From SAR202 cluster bacterium (lineage in GTDB: Bacteria > Chloroflexota > Dehalococcoidia > Lucifugimonadales > UBA2985), in the NCBI GenBank assembly GCA_009391535.1, contig VFHP01000014.1:1-37789 (forward strand): a DNA stretch of 37,789 bases. The letters are read 5' to 3'. Both the position numbers and the translations under genes were made by a program. Below the pieces are notes generated by a model. The model was not told the origin of the DNA, did not search any database, and saw only the letters and a list, made by a program, of their open reading frames with translations. Every line of letters starts with the position of its first letter. Position 1 is the stretch's first letter. Positions 15,986 through 24,517 of this stretch are shown here, piece by piece.

Positions 15986-16866
15986 AATACGCTTTCTTTC
16001 CCGGATGTGTATCTAGAGGTGGATGCCCGGAACTGTATCCATCCTCAATTCAGGTTTGTGAGAGACTCGGACTTGAACTGGAAGTAATGGAGGGAGCGTC
16101 TTGTACTGGGGCAGGCGTGCTACAGGAAAAAAATCAGAAACTTGGTGACACCCTGAATGCCAGGACATTTGCCATGGCTGAGGCAATGGGATTGCCCATA
16201 ATGACTATATGTAGCACTTGTCAGGGTACTATGAGCCAGGCGCACAAACGACTGAACGATGATTTGGAATATAGAGCAGAAATAAATCAGATACTTGCCG
16301 AAGAAGGTTTGGAATATAAGGGAGAGGTTGTGGTTAAACATCTTCTTTGGATTTTGGTAGAAGATTTAGGTTTAGAAACACTTAGGGAATATATAACTAA
16401 TCCTTTATCCGGCCTTCGAATGGCCCCATTCTATGGTTGTTACATTATAAGACCAACCGGTGCACTAGGATTTGACGAACATCCTGAGCGACAAGAAAGT
16501 CTTGAAAGAGTCATAGAGGTATTGGGAGCAGAAGTAGTTGAGTTTGAAGGAAAGACTAGATGCTGTGGATTTCCAATTCTTACAATTAACGAAAAAGCGT
16601 CTGTGTCCATGGTCGCTAACCATACAATTGAAGCCAGAGATCTTGGAGCAGATGCAATGGTAACACCTTGTCCTCTCTGCCATTTGAACTTGGATGGATT
16701 TCAACCGAAGGCTGCTTCCCAGAGAAATGAAGTAATAGATCTTCCTATATTGCATTTACCACAAGTCTTAGGGCTGGCAATGGGTATGGAGCCAAAAGCT
16801 ATGGGTCTCAATAAGCATGTTATATCTACTAAGAAATTGCTTTCCAGATTTGCATTGACTGCTTGA
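15982..16866 (+). CDS. sdhE: HdrB-like succinate dehydrogenase subunit (SdhE / CCG-domain protein)
   Basis: This 294-residue protein has two cysteine-rich CCG-type domains as in heterodisulfide reductase HdrB, and replaces the membrane-spanning cytochrome b anchor in type E succinate:quinone reductases. Domain 1: C9, then S40-C41-T42-G43, then C77 and C80 (ICSTCQGTM). Here the usual CCG is SCTG, so one ligand is missing. Domain 2 is complete: FYGC, RCCGFP and CPLCHLNLD. No transmembrane helix is seen, so contact with the membrane is probably by amphipathic segments. It overlaps sdhB (ATGA). Alternatives are glycolate oxidase GlcF-like or HdrB proper, but fusion in operon with SdhB argues for SdhE or TfrB-like. 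Confidence 0.88.
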   Translation: MKYAFFPGCVSRGGCPELYPSSIQVCERLGLELEVMEGASCTGAGVLQEKNQKLGDTLNARTFAMAEAMGLPIMTICSTCQGTMSQAHKRLNDDLEYRAEINQILAEEGLEYKGEVVVKHLLWILVEDLGLETLREYITNPLSGLRMAPFYGCYIIRPTGALGFDEHPERQESLERVIEVLGAEVVEFEGKTRCCGFPILTINEKASVSMVANHTIEARDLGADAMVTPCPLCHLNLDGFQPKAASQRNEVIDLPILHLPQVLGLAMGMEPKAMGLNKHVISTKKLLSRFALTA

Positions 16867-16898
16867 TCAGGCTAGATGGAACCGACCCAGTTGGCAAG

Positions 16899-17444
16899 TT
16901 ATCTTTTCCACTGTTCTTTACCCTGTTCCAGTAAGTCATTGCCATGGAGATCATTGACTACTATAACAGGGAAATCTTTTACCTCTAGTCTTCGTATGGC
17001 CTCTGGTCCTAGATCTTCATATGCTACTACCTCGACACCTGTAATGCTTCCGGATAATAATGCTCCGGACCCACCTATAGCACCAAAGTATACGGCCCTA
17101 TTCTCTACAAATGAATCTCTGACTTCTTTGCTTCTACCACCCTTGCCTATGCAAGCTTTGACCCCAAGTTCCAACATTTTAGGCGTGAACGGATCCATCC
17201 TATATGCAGTTGTCGGACCAGCTGACCCTATAATTTCTCCAGGTCTTGGAGGAGTGGGGCCTACGTAATAAATTATCTGGCCGTGTAGGTCTATTGGCGG
17301 AGGTTGTCCATTGTTGACGGCTTCAACTATCCTTCTGTGGGCAGCGTCCCTGGCCGTATATATCACACCAGTCAAAAGTACCTCGTCTCCTGTATTTAGT
17401 TCAGCTAATACTTCATCAGTTAATGGTGTTGTAACCTTTTTCAT
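16899..17444 (-). CDS. fumB: Fumarate hydratase class I, beta subunit
   Basis: This is the C-terminal half of the iron-sulfur class I fumarase as a separate 181-residue subunit (fumarate + water to L-malate). Visible family segments: LNTGDEVLLTGVIYTARDAAHRRI, GQIIYYVGPTPPRPGEIIGSAGPTTAYRMDPFTP, and IGKGGRS followed by YFGAIGGSGALLS. I start at ATG 17444 (MKKVTTPLTDEV), with GAGG about 11 bases upstream. An ATG at 17513 would add 23 poorly conserved residues and overlap the alpha gene. It is the last gene of the minus-strand operon, converging with sdhE 32 bases away. The symbol follows subunit order; ttdB or L-tartrate dehydratase is a related alternative, less likely beside mdh. Confidence 0.9.
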   Translation of the reverse strand: MKKVTTPLTDEVLAELNTGDEVLLTGVIYTARDAAHRRIVEAVNNGQPPPIDLHGQIIYYVGPTPPRPGEIIGSAGPTTAYRMDPFTPKMLELGVKACIGKGGRSKEVRDSFVENRAVYFGAIGGSGALLSGSITGVEVVAYEDLGPEAIRRLEVKDFPVIVVNDLHGNDLLEQGKEQWKR

Positions 17445-17476
17445 TTGTGTAAATGCCTCTTTTGATAAGTAGTTTC

Positions 17477-18322
17477 TTACAGAGTTGCTGTTTTCAATCT
17501 GGCACTGTGGCATTGGAGATTTACTCCCACAGGCAGCGAAGTAATGTGAGTGGGATGTGTCTCAATGTTTACTGCCAATGCTGTGGATCTTCCCCCCCAC
17601 GCTTGTGGGCCTATACCGCTCGCGTTAACTTGTTCCAGAAGTTCTTCCTCTAGTTCTGCTACCTCAGGGTCGGGATTATGATCCCCAACCTTTCTTAGCA
17701 GTGATTTCTTTGCCAAATGCATTACATGTTCGGCAGTGCCTCCTACTCCTACACCAACTATTAGGGGAGGGCAGGGGTTGCCACCAGATTCCTCAATTGC
17801 TCGTAAGGTGAAGTCTATAATACCTTGTTTTCCGTCTGCTGGCCTCATTATTGATAATCTGCTCATATTCTCGCAACCACCACCTTTCGGTAGTATCGTT
17901 AACTTAAGTTGTTGTCCGGGAACGATTTCTGTATGTACTATTGGAGGAGTATTATCACCGGTATTGATTCTTGCTGAAAATGGTTGATTTACTATGGAGT
18001 TCCTCAAGAATCCTTGTTTGTATCCTAACCTTACTCCTTCTGCTAAGGCCTCGTATAAATCTCCTCCTACTAAATGCACATCTTGACCTAATTCTAGGAA
18101 CAGGACAGTAGTGCCTGTATCTTGGCAGAGAGCTATTTGTTTTTCATGGGCAATCTCAGAGTTCTTAACTATCATATCCAAAACCTTTTGGGCTCTGGGA
18201 GCCTCTTCTTTGCTCCGTGCTTTTTTTAATGCTTCAAGTACATCTTCAGGAAGATCAAAATTGGCCTGTTGCGATAACTGAGCGATTGTCTCAGTTATTT
18301 GCGATACTTGAATTTCTCTCAT
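17477..18322 (-). CDS. fumA: Fumarate hydratase class I, alpha subunit
   Basis: This 281-residue alpha subunit of two-component class I fumarase carries the [4Fe-4S] cluster used as Lewis acid. Candidate ligands are C66 (ALCQDTGT), C150 (GGGCEN) and C184 (GNPCPP). Other family blocks: INTGDNTPPIVHTE, GVGVGGTAEHVMHLAKKSLLR and the C-terminal LPVGVNLQCHSAR. Such oxygen-labile fumarases contrast with the stable class II FumC. The start is preceded by CGGAGGATAAT. It follows mdh after 77 bases and precedes the beta gene by 32. The related L(+)-tartrate dehydratase cannot be excluded by sequence, but TCA neighbours favour fumarase. Confidence 0.92.
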   Translation of the reverse strand: MREIQVSQITETIAQLSQQANFDLPEDVLEALKKARSKEEAPRAQKVLDMIVKNSEIAHEKQIALCQDTGTTVLFLELGQDVHLVGGDLYEALAEGVRLGYKQGFLRNSIVNQPFSARINTGDNTPPIVHTEIVPGQQLKLTILPKGGGCENMSRLSIMRPADGKQGIIDFTLRAIEESGGNPCPPLIVGVGVGGTAEHVMHLAKKSLLRKVGDHNPDPEVAELEEELLEQVNASGIGPQAWGGRSTALAVNIETHPTHITSLPVGVNLQCHSARLKTATL

Positions 18323-18399
18323 ATTATCCTCCGAGTCGTGCCTAATAAAGTTGTGTCAATGTAGAGCAATAATGGTTTTATCAAATCTACAATAATCAC

Positions 18400-19338
18400 T
18401 TATTTGTCGGTTCGGTTGTTCATTGCTTCAAGAAGCTCTGTAACTGCAGCTGCAGATTTGTCCAGATTAGCTCTTTCTTCTTCTGAAAGTTCTACCTCTA
18501 TAACTTCTTCTATACCGTTGGCGCCAAGTTTTACTGGCACCCCAATGTAAAGTCCATCTATTCCGTATTCACCTTTCAGGTAAGCTGCACAGGGCAATAT
18601 TCTTTTCTTATCCAGTATTATGGCATCTACCATTTGTGCAACAGCAGCGGATGGGGCATAGAATGCACTGCCAGTTTTTAGAAGTCCAACTATTTCTGCT
18701 CCTCCATCTCGTGCTCTTTGCACTATTGGGTCTAGGACTTCCTTGCTAAGGAGGTTTGATATTGGAATGCCTGCCACATTTGTCGATTGAACCAAAGGTA
18801 CCATCGTATCACCGTGACCACCTAATACATATGCTTGGACATCTTCTACCGAAGCATTCACCTCTGTTGCTAGGAAAGTCCGAAATCTTGCAGTGTCTAA
18901 TATTCCGGCCATGCCTATAACTCTCTCTCGCGGGAACTTCGTAACATCCAATGCTTGTTGAGCCATCGCGTCGAGGGGATTGGATACCACAATCAAGATA
19001 CAATGCGGGGAGTATTTGGCTATTTGTTCAGCTACTCCTCCAACTATATCCATATTAGTGAATAGTAGATCATCACGGCTCATCCCAGGTTTTCGTGCTA
19101 TACCAGCGGTTATAACTGCGACATCGGAATTTGCAGTATCAGCATATGAGTTGGTTCCTGTTATTGTGCTATCTGTTCCCAATACGGGGCCGGATTCGAG
19201 CATGTCGAGTGCCTTACCTTGAGGCAGACCCTCCACAATATCCACTAACACTATATCTGCATATCCACGCTCAAATAAACGTTGTGCAACTGTTGCTCCT
19301 ACGTTGCCGGCTCCTACTACAGTTATCTTCTTCCGCAT
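18400..19338 (-). CDS. mdh: Malate dehydrogenase (LDH-like family)
   Basis: This 312-residue enzyme interconverts L-malate and oxaloacetate. The N-terminal Rossmann fold shows [13 protein letters not shown] and Asp33 at the end of the second strand (IVLVDI), indicating NAD rather than NADP. The substrate loop contains [11 protein letters not shown], where Arg82 (the residue that distinguishes malate from lactate enzymes) and Arg88 bind the dicarboxylate. The catalytic His is in [10 protein letters not shown]. It belongs to the tetrameric MDH type of Chloroflexus and relatives. GGAGGTATTTAC precedes the ATG. It lies 50 bases after icd in a minus-strand operon. Confidence 0.96.
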   Translation of the reverse strand: MRKKITVVGAGNVGATVAQRLFERGYADIVLVDIVEGLPQGKALDMLESGPVLGTDSTITGTNSYADTANSDVAVITAGIARKPGMSRDDLLFTNMDIVGGVAEQIAKYSPHCILIVVSNPLDAMAQQALDVTKFPRERVIGMAGILDTARFRTFLATEVNASVEDVQAYVLGGHGDTMVPLVQSTNVAGIPISNLLSKEVLDPIVQRARDGGAEIVGLLKTGSAFYAPSAAVAQMVDAIILDKKRILPCAAYLKGEYGIDGLYIGVPVKLGANGIEEVIEVELSEEERANLDKSAAAVTELLEAMNNRTDK

Positions 19339-19388
19339 GTAAATACCTCCAAAATCTTTCCAATAAAATATATAAAATTAGTACTAGT

Positions 19389-20588
19389 TTAGCTTGTGGA
19401 ATATTCATCCCATCTTGCCTCTAAGGTAGGGTCGATTACAGTATTCATTACGTATTCTCCGAATTCTGTGCCGGTGGCCCCGCTACTTCTTCCGGTCATT
19501 ATGATTTTTCTTTCGTATTGCCCACATACGTCAAGTGCTTTATGCAGTCTCGATCCTAATTCTTGAAAGCCTATGTGCTCCAGCATCATTGCAGCTGCTC
19601 TCATTACAGAGCTCGGATCAGCATACTGTGCTCTATTTTCCTTAACCATCCTAGGAGCAGAACCATGAATTGCTTCGAACATAGCATAACGTTTCCCTAT
19701 ATTTGCACTTCCTGCTGTTCCAACACCACCTTGGATTTGTCCGGCCTCGTCTGACAGTATATCTCCATATAAGTTAGGCAGAGCGATGACTTCAAATTCA
19801 TGACGACGTTCCAAATCCAATAACTTGGCTGTCATAATGTCTATATACCAGCTGTCCCACGCCAGTTCTGGGAATTGATCAGCTACCTCTCGTGCTGTGT
19901 CCAAGAATTTGCCATCTGTTGTTTTGACAACATTAGCCTTTGTAACTACGGTAACCTTATTCTTGCCGGTGCGTTGTGCATGGTCGAAAGCTAGTTGTAG
20001 TATCCTTCTAGATCCCTGCGTAGATATAACCCTGAAATCAACCGCTAAATCATCAGAGACATTTATACCTTGACTACCCACTGCGTACATATCCTCGGTG
20101 TTTTCTCGGAATATTGTCCAATCGATTTTTTCTTTCGGTATCCTGACTGGTCTGACATTAGCGAAGAGGTCCAAAGCTTTACGCATTGCAACGTTAGCAC
20201 TCTCTATATTAGGCCATCCATCACCTTGTTCTGGTGTGTGAGTAGGACCTTTAAGTGTTACATGGCACTGCTTAATTTCCTCTAGCACATCATCTGGAAT
20301 GGCTTTAAGTTGAGCAGCTCTGTTTTCTATAGTCAGACCTTCAATTACTCTAAATACCACTTTGCCTCTCGCTACTTCGTCTTGTAGCAAGTGTTCCAGT
20401 ACTCTTTGAGCCTCACCGGTTATTGTAGGTCCAATGCCGTCTCCACCCAATATACCGATAATTATTGGGTTTATGGTACTGAAATCTGACCATTCAGCTT
20501 CAGTCTTAAGGTATTCTATTCGTTCTAACTGTTGCCCCAGCAATTCCCCAAAATGTTCTTTGGCTGATTCAATTCTCTGTTCTCCCAT
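19389..20588 (-). CDS. icd: Isocitrate dehydrogenase (isocitrate/isopropylmalate family)
   Basis: This 399-residue beta-decarboxylating dehydrogenase would convert isocitrate to 2-oxoglutarate and CO2. Motifs: ILGGDGIGPTITGEA, the substrate Arg set in RPVRIPKEKIDWTIFRENTEDMYAV, KANVVKTTDGKF, the metal-binding LPNLYGDILSDEAGQIQGGVG and IHGSAP. The ENTED in the phosphorylation-loop region indicates isocitrate rather than 3-isopropylmalate. The cofactor loop after HGSAP reads RMVKENRAQ, which does not clearly match the classical NADP or NAD patterns, so cofactor is undecided. The N-terminus carries about 40 extra residues. CGGAGGTAATTT precedes the ATG. It sits between oadA and mdh. Confidence 0.9.
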   Translation of the reverse strand: MGEQRIESAKEHFGELLGQQLERIEYLKTEAEWSDFSTINPIIIGILGGDGIGPTITGEAQRVLEHLLQDEVARGKVVFRVIEGLTIENRAAQLKAIPDDVLEEIKQCHVTLKGPTHTPEQGDGWPNIESANVAMRKALDLFANVRPVRIPKEKIDWTIFRENTEDMYAVGSQGINVSDDLAVDFRVISTQGSRRILQLAFDHAQRTGKNKVTVVTKANVVKTTDGKFLDTAREVADQFPELAWDSWYIDIMTAKLLDLERRHEFEVIALPNLYGDILSDEAGQIQGGVGTAGSANIGKRYAMFEAIHGSAPRMVKENRAQYADPSSVMRAAAMMLEHIGFQELGSRLHKALDVCGQYERKIIMTGRSSGATGTEFGEYVMNTVIDPTLEARWDEYSTS

Positions 20589-20654
20589 AAATTACCTCCG
20601 CTCTAAAGATTTTGGTTCCGCCGAATCACCTAATATGCTTGCCATATATTACCA

Positions 20655-22625
20655 TTATCCTATTAATGCTAATGTATCATCCTTCTTAACCCATGTTCCA
20701 GGAGATATATTCAATGCCTTTACCACACCATCTACTGGAGATGATAATGCATTTTCCATTTTCATCGCTTCAATAAATAATACAGTATCTCCTTTAGAAA
20801 CCTTCTGTCCCACTTCGACTGCATATCGTAGGACTATGCCTGGCATTGGTGCGGGTATTGGTGTGGCACCTTGATTTCCTTGAGTCTCTTCTGAAATAGG
20901 TACCGATGGCGTTACGGCCGCAGCTGATATTGGTTTTGGACTTGACTGTGCCACTGGTGTGGTGGATATTGGTCTAGGATCTGGCTGTGTTACTGCCGTG
21001 GTGGATATTGGTCTTGGGGCACTGGTTATAGTGTTGCTTCCATCACTCAATTCTTCCACTTGTACTTGATATATTTCTTGTCCTACTTGGACGTTAAACG
21101 TTCTACTGCCCGAGTTATTGTTGAATACTGGTGCCAATGGCAGATCTCCTGCTTTTATCTTGGCCAATAGATCTTTCTCGGCCTCAATTTCTGCTTTTAC
21201 TTCTTCCAGTGTTTTTGCTTTGATCTCATCTGGAATAGGCTCTTCTCCATATTTCCATCTCAGGAATCTTAGACCCGTCACTGGATACAGGGCATAAGTA
21301 AGTACATCTCCTATGTCTTTTGCTAAACCCTCAGTGGCTTTTCTTGCATCCTCAAGTTCTGGTTCCAAAAAATCGGCTGCCCTGCCAGTTACAGGCTGTT
21401 CCCCTCGTTCGTAGCCTTTTAATACCTTTTTGGTTACTTCTGGGTCTATAGGTTTAGGTGTTTTGCCATACAAACCATAAACCAAATCTTTTACTTGGCT
21501 AGACACCATCTCGTATCTACCAAACAATACGTTAAGTACCGCCTGAGTACCAACGATTTGACTCGTTGGAGTGACCAATGGTGGAGTTCCTAATTCCTTC
21601 CGCAACAAAGGGAGTTCTTCGTAGACTTCCCCTAGCCGGTCTAGGGCGTCAGCTTCTTTTAGCTGAGAAATCAAATTGCTTGCCATTCCTCCCGGGATTT
21701 GGTGATTCAAAACCGCTGGGTCTACTATGGAAGCTTTGCTAGTGTCGAAATGACTACTTATTAAAGGTGCTATCTCTTCAAAATATTCTGATAGTTTTAG
21801 CAGATGTGCCAAGTCCAACCCAGTGGCTCTTTCACTATTTTGTAAAGTTACTAATAGCGGTTCAATAGCTGGTTGGGAAGTTCTCATGGCGTATGGTGAT
21901 AGACATGTATCAACTATGTCTAGACCGGCTTCTATTGCCTTTAAAACTGTCATAGATGCCATACCACTTGTATAATGGGTATGTAGCTGTAAAGGCAGGT
22001 CGATATTTTCTTTTAAAGCCTTTATTAGCTCGAAAGCATCATAAGGTGCAAGTATTCCTGCCATATCTTTTACGCAAAGACTGTCTGCTCCCATGTCTTG
22101 AAATATTTTCGCTTTACTTACAAAGTATTCCAGATTGAAAACATCTCCACCCATATGTGACTCTGTGACCGAATAGCATATGGTAGCTTGGAAATGTTTT
22201 TTATTATCTTTTATAGCTTGGACGGCCGTTTCGAAATTACGCTCGTCATTCACTGCGTCAAACACTCGGTAAACGTCCATTCCTTCATCTGAAGAATGTT
22301 TAACAAATTCTTTGACGACGTCATCAGCATAGTTCCGGTAACCAACCAAATTCTGACCCCTAAGCAACATCTGTAGAGGTGTTTTGGGCATAAGTTTCTT
22401 AAGTATTCTTAATCTTTCCCAAGGATCTTCTCCCAAAAATCTCGTTGTTACGTCAAACGTGGCGCCACCCCAAACTTCTGCAGACCAGAACCCGGCTTCA
22501 TCCATCTCGGGCGCTATGTTTTCCATTTCCCTGGTACGCATCCTGGTGGCTGCTAGACTTTGGTGAGCGTCTCGCATTGTAGTATCGGTAATTTTTAGAG
22601 GGTTTGACCCTATATTTTCTGCCAT
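20655..22625 (-). CDS. OadA/5S-type carboxyltransferase with C-terminal biotinyl domain
   Basis: This 656-residue protein starts with an HMGL-like carboxyltransferase barrel: ITDTTMRDAHQS (metal Asp19), the carbamylated Lys in DSLCVKDMAG, and metal histidines in LQLHTHYTSG. A conserved PYC/OADA domain follows (about 300-480). A Pro/Ser/Thr linker with three 13-residue repeats leads to a biotinyl domain with EAMKMEN (biotin Lys about 622). This architecture suits oxaloacetate decarboxylase alpha, pyruvate carboxylase subunit B or transcarboxylase 5S fused to 1.3S; no biotin carboxylase or OadB membrane pump is in the window. The next gene upstream is a 12S-like carboxyltransferase, favouring transcarboxylation. 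No strong Shine-Dalgarno precedes the ATG. Confidence 0.88.
   Translation of the reverse strand: MAENIGSNPLKITDTTMRDAHQSLAATRMRTREMENIAPEMDEAGFWSAEVWGGATFDVTTRFLGEDPWERLRILKKLMPKTPLQMLLRGQNLVGYRNYADDVVKEFVKHSSDEGMDVYRVFDAVNDERNFETAVQAIKDNKKHFQATICYSVTESHMGGDVFNLEYFVSKAKIFQDMGADSLCVKDMAGILAPYDAFELIKALKENIDLPLQLHTHYTSGMASMTVLKAIEAGLDIVDTCLSPYAMRTSQPAIEPLLVTLQNSERATGLDLAHLLKLSEYFEEIAPLISSHFDTSKASIVDPAVLNHQIPGGMASNLISQLKEADALDRLGEVYEELPLLRKELGTPPLVTPTSQIVGTQAVLNVLFGRYEMVSSQVKDLVYGLYGKTPKPIDPEVTKKVLKGYERGEQPVTGRAADFLEPELEDARKATEGLAKDIGDVLTYALYPVTGLRFLRWKYGEEPIPDEIKAKTLEEVKAEIEAEKDLLAKIKAGDLPLAPVFNNNSGSRTFNVQVGQEIYQVQVEELSDGSNTITSAPRPISTTAVTQPDPRPISTTPVAQSSPKPISAAAVTPSVPISEETQGNQGATPIPAPMPGIVLRYAVEVGQKVSKGDTVLFIEAMKMENALSSPVDGVVKALNISPGTWVKKDDTLALIG
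20901..21017 (-). repeat. Three 39-base tandem repeats encoding the linker before the biotinyl domain
   Basis: The protein reads PRPISTTAVTQPD, PRPISTTPVAQSS, PKPISAAAVTPSV. At DNA level the core GGTGGATATTGGTCT recurs exactly 39 bases apart (20961 and 21000), with a diverged third copy at 20922. Copy number probably varies among relatives and sets the reach of the biotin arm. Confidence 0.85.
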
Positions 22626-22774
22626 TTTTGTTGTTGCCTATTTCAAAAGATTACTAGTGCAAGATTACAATCCATAGATCATAATCTGGTACTGTGGGGT
22701 TTTAGCATTAATGCATCAAAACCAAGTTGTATAAAAAACGACTTATCGCCAATGGATTGAATTAAAGTCATTTG

Positions 22775-24337
22775 TTAGAGTGGTATGCTTCCATGCTTTT
22801 TGGGAGGTAGACTTTCCCTCTTATTCTTGAGCATAGAAAGCGCACCTATGATCCGGGACCTTGTTTCTGAAGGGTCAATAATATCGTCAATATATCCCAA
22901 GCTTGCGGCGATATATGGATTTGCAAACCTTTCATCATATTCTTTTCGAAGGGCGGCTCGAGTTTCTTGAGGGTCTTCAGCTTTTTTGATCTCGTCCCGG
23001 TAAATTACGTTTACTGCTGCATCAGGACCCATTACCGCTATTTCTGCGGAGGGCCAGGCGAAATTGATGTCTCCTCTAAGATGTTTACTGCTCATAACTA
23101 TGTATGCCCCACCATAAGCTTTTCTTATTAGGACACTAACCTTAGGGACGGTAGCCTCGGCATATGCGTACAAAAGTTTAGCTCCGTGTCTTATTATTCC
23201 TCTGTGTTCTTGGTCAGAACCGGGAAGAAAACCTGGTACGTCAATTAGTGTCACTATCGGTATACTGAAAGCGTCACAAAAACGTACAAATCTTGCGGCT
23301 TTAACAGATGCGTCTATATCCAAGACTCCAGCAAGATGGTTTGGCTGTTGAGCAACTATACCTACCGTTTTACCTTCCATTCTGGCGAATGCGACTATTA
23401 TATTAGGGGCGAAGCCTTCGTGGACCTGCAAAAACGCACCGTGGTCTACTATTTCCGCTATCAACTCATTCATGTCATAGGATTGAGAAGAATCTTCAGG
23501 TACGATATCCCTTAAAGTAGACGATATCCTGTCAGAAGGATCTGTGGCGTTCAAGATAAGAGCGTCATCTGCATTATTTTGAGGCAGATAAGATAGAAGT
23601 TCTCTGACTTGATGCAGGCAATCCCATTCGTTTTCGTATGCGAAGTGAGCCACACCACTTTTGGAGTAATGAGTTAGTGCTCCTCCAAGATCCTCGTGAC
23701 TTATTTCTTCTCCCGTAGCAGCTTTTATCACGTCGGGTCCAGTGATGTACATTTGTCCAATGCCATTCACCATAAATATAAAGTCGGTTAGGGCAGGGGA
23801 ATAAACTGCTCCACCAGCGGCTGGGCCCATTATCACTGAAATCTGAGGTATTACTCCGGAGAATAGTGTGTTACGTAGGAATATTTCCCCGTATCCTGCA
23901 AGACTTGTGACCCCTTCTTGGATCCTTGCTCCACCAGAGTCATTCAGTCCAACTATAGGAGCTCCGTTTTTTGCGGCTAAATCCATTATCTTAGCTATCT
24001 TTTCACCAACTACTTCGGACACGGATCCTCCCAATACTGTGAAATCTTGGGCAAATACAAATGTAAGTCTGCCGTTCACTTTTCCATATCCAATTACTAC
24101 TGCATCGCCAAGGAACTGTTTCTCTGATAAACCCATTTCAGTAGATCTGTGGGTTACAAACGGGTCTATTTCTTGGAAAGAGCCTTCGTCAAGCAGTGCT
24201 GCGACACGTTCTCTGGCAGTTAATTTACCTTTAGCATGTTGTTGATCTATACGTTCTTGGCCCCCACCCAGGGCAGCCCTCTCACGTAGTTTGCGAAGCT
24301 CTTCCAGTTTTTCGGAAGCTGCTCTTTTTGTAGCCAT
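22775..24337 (-). CDS. pccB: Acyl-CoA carboxyltransferase (PccB / methylmalonyl-CoA decarboxylase alpha / 12S type)
   Basis: This 520-residue carboxyltransferase has two crotonase-like halves. It transfers the carboxyl between biotin and an acyl-CoA, most likely propionyl-CoA/methylmalonyl-CoA. Family segments: KGKLTARERVAALLDEGSFQEID, VFAQDFTVLGGSVSE, LNDSGGARIQEGV and GPAAGGAVYSPALTDF (oxyanion glycines) in the N half; LIDVPGFLPGSDQEHRGIIRHGAKLLYAY and KAYGGAYIVMSSKHLRGD in the C half; FANPYIAASLGYIDDIIDPSETR near the end. Length matches PccB, MmdA and 12S. No biotin carboxylase adjoins, and the next gene downstream is a 5S-like protein with biotin domain, so the pair may be a transcarboxylase. 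AAAGGATTAGG precedes the ATG. It is the first gene of the minus-strand operon. Confidence 0.9.
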   Translation of the reverse strand: MATKRAASEKLEELRKLRERAALGGGQERIDQQHAKGKLTARERVAALLDEGSFQEIDPFVTHRSTEMGLSEKQFLGDAVVIGYGKVNGRLTFVFAQDFTVLGGSVSEVVGEKIAKIMDLAAKNGAPIVGLNDSGGARIQEGVTSLAGYGEIFLRNTLFSGVIPQISVIMGPAAGGAVYSPALTDFIFMVNGIGQMYITGPDVIKAATGEEISHEDLGGALTHYSKSGVAHFAYENEWDCLHQVRELLSYLPQNNADDALILNATDPSDRISSTLRDIVPEDSSQSYDMNELIAEIVDHGAFLQVHEGFAPNIIVAFARMEGKTVGIVAQQPNHLAGVLDIDASVKAARFVRFCDAFSIPIVTLIDVPGFLPGSDQEHRGIIRHGAKLLYAYAEATVPKVSVLIRKAYGGAYIVMSSKHLRGDINFAWPSAEIAVMGPDAAVNVIYRDEIKKAEDPQETRAALRKEYDERFANPYIAASLGYIDDIIDPSETRSRIIGALSMLKNKRESLPPKKHGSIPL

Positions 24338-24397
24338 CTCTTAACCTAATCCTTTCTTCCAACAAGCATTGGATCGCCTGTGCGACCATCCGCGCAA

Positions 24398-24426
24398 ATA
24401 CTATCAGATAATTGTGATATCTGCAA
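24398..24426 (-). promoter_or_regulatory. Candidate promoter of the pccB-to-fumarase operon
   Basis: On the minus strand TTGCAG (24426..24421), a 17-base spacer and TAGTAT (24403..24398) precede the pccB start by about 60 bases. It lies in the 180-base divergent gap shared with the M20 peptidase gene. Found by eye. Confidence 0.35.
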
Positions 24427-24517
24427 TCCTAGAATAGCTATGAGTGAAGATTAAATTGGATATCATTTTGGGGGATTGGTAGAAGGAAGTAGACTATACA
24501 TACAGGAGGATTATTAG

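Noticed and set aside
14984..16866. Glycolate oxidase GlcF or HdrBC assignment for the sdhB/sdhE pair
   Set aside because: The [2Fe-2S] N-domain of SdhB is present, which GlcF and HdrC lack.
17445..17513. Longer fumarase beta start
   Set aside because: It would overlap the alpha gene with 23 unconserved residues; ATG 17444 starts at the family-typical MKKV.
20434..20874. 146-codon plus-strand frame across icd/oadA
   Set aside because: It is antisense to two well-supported genes.
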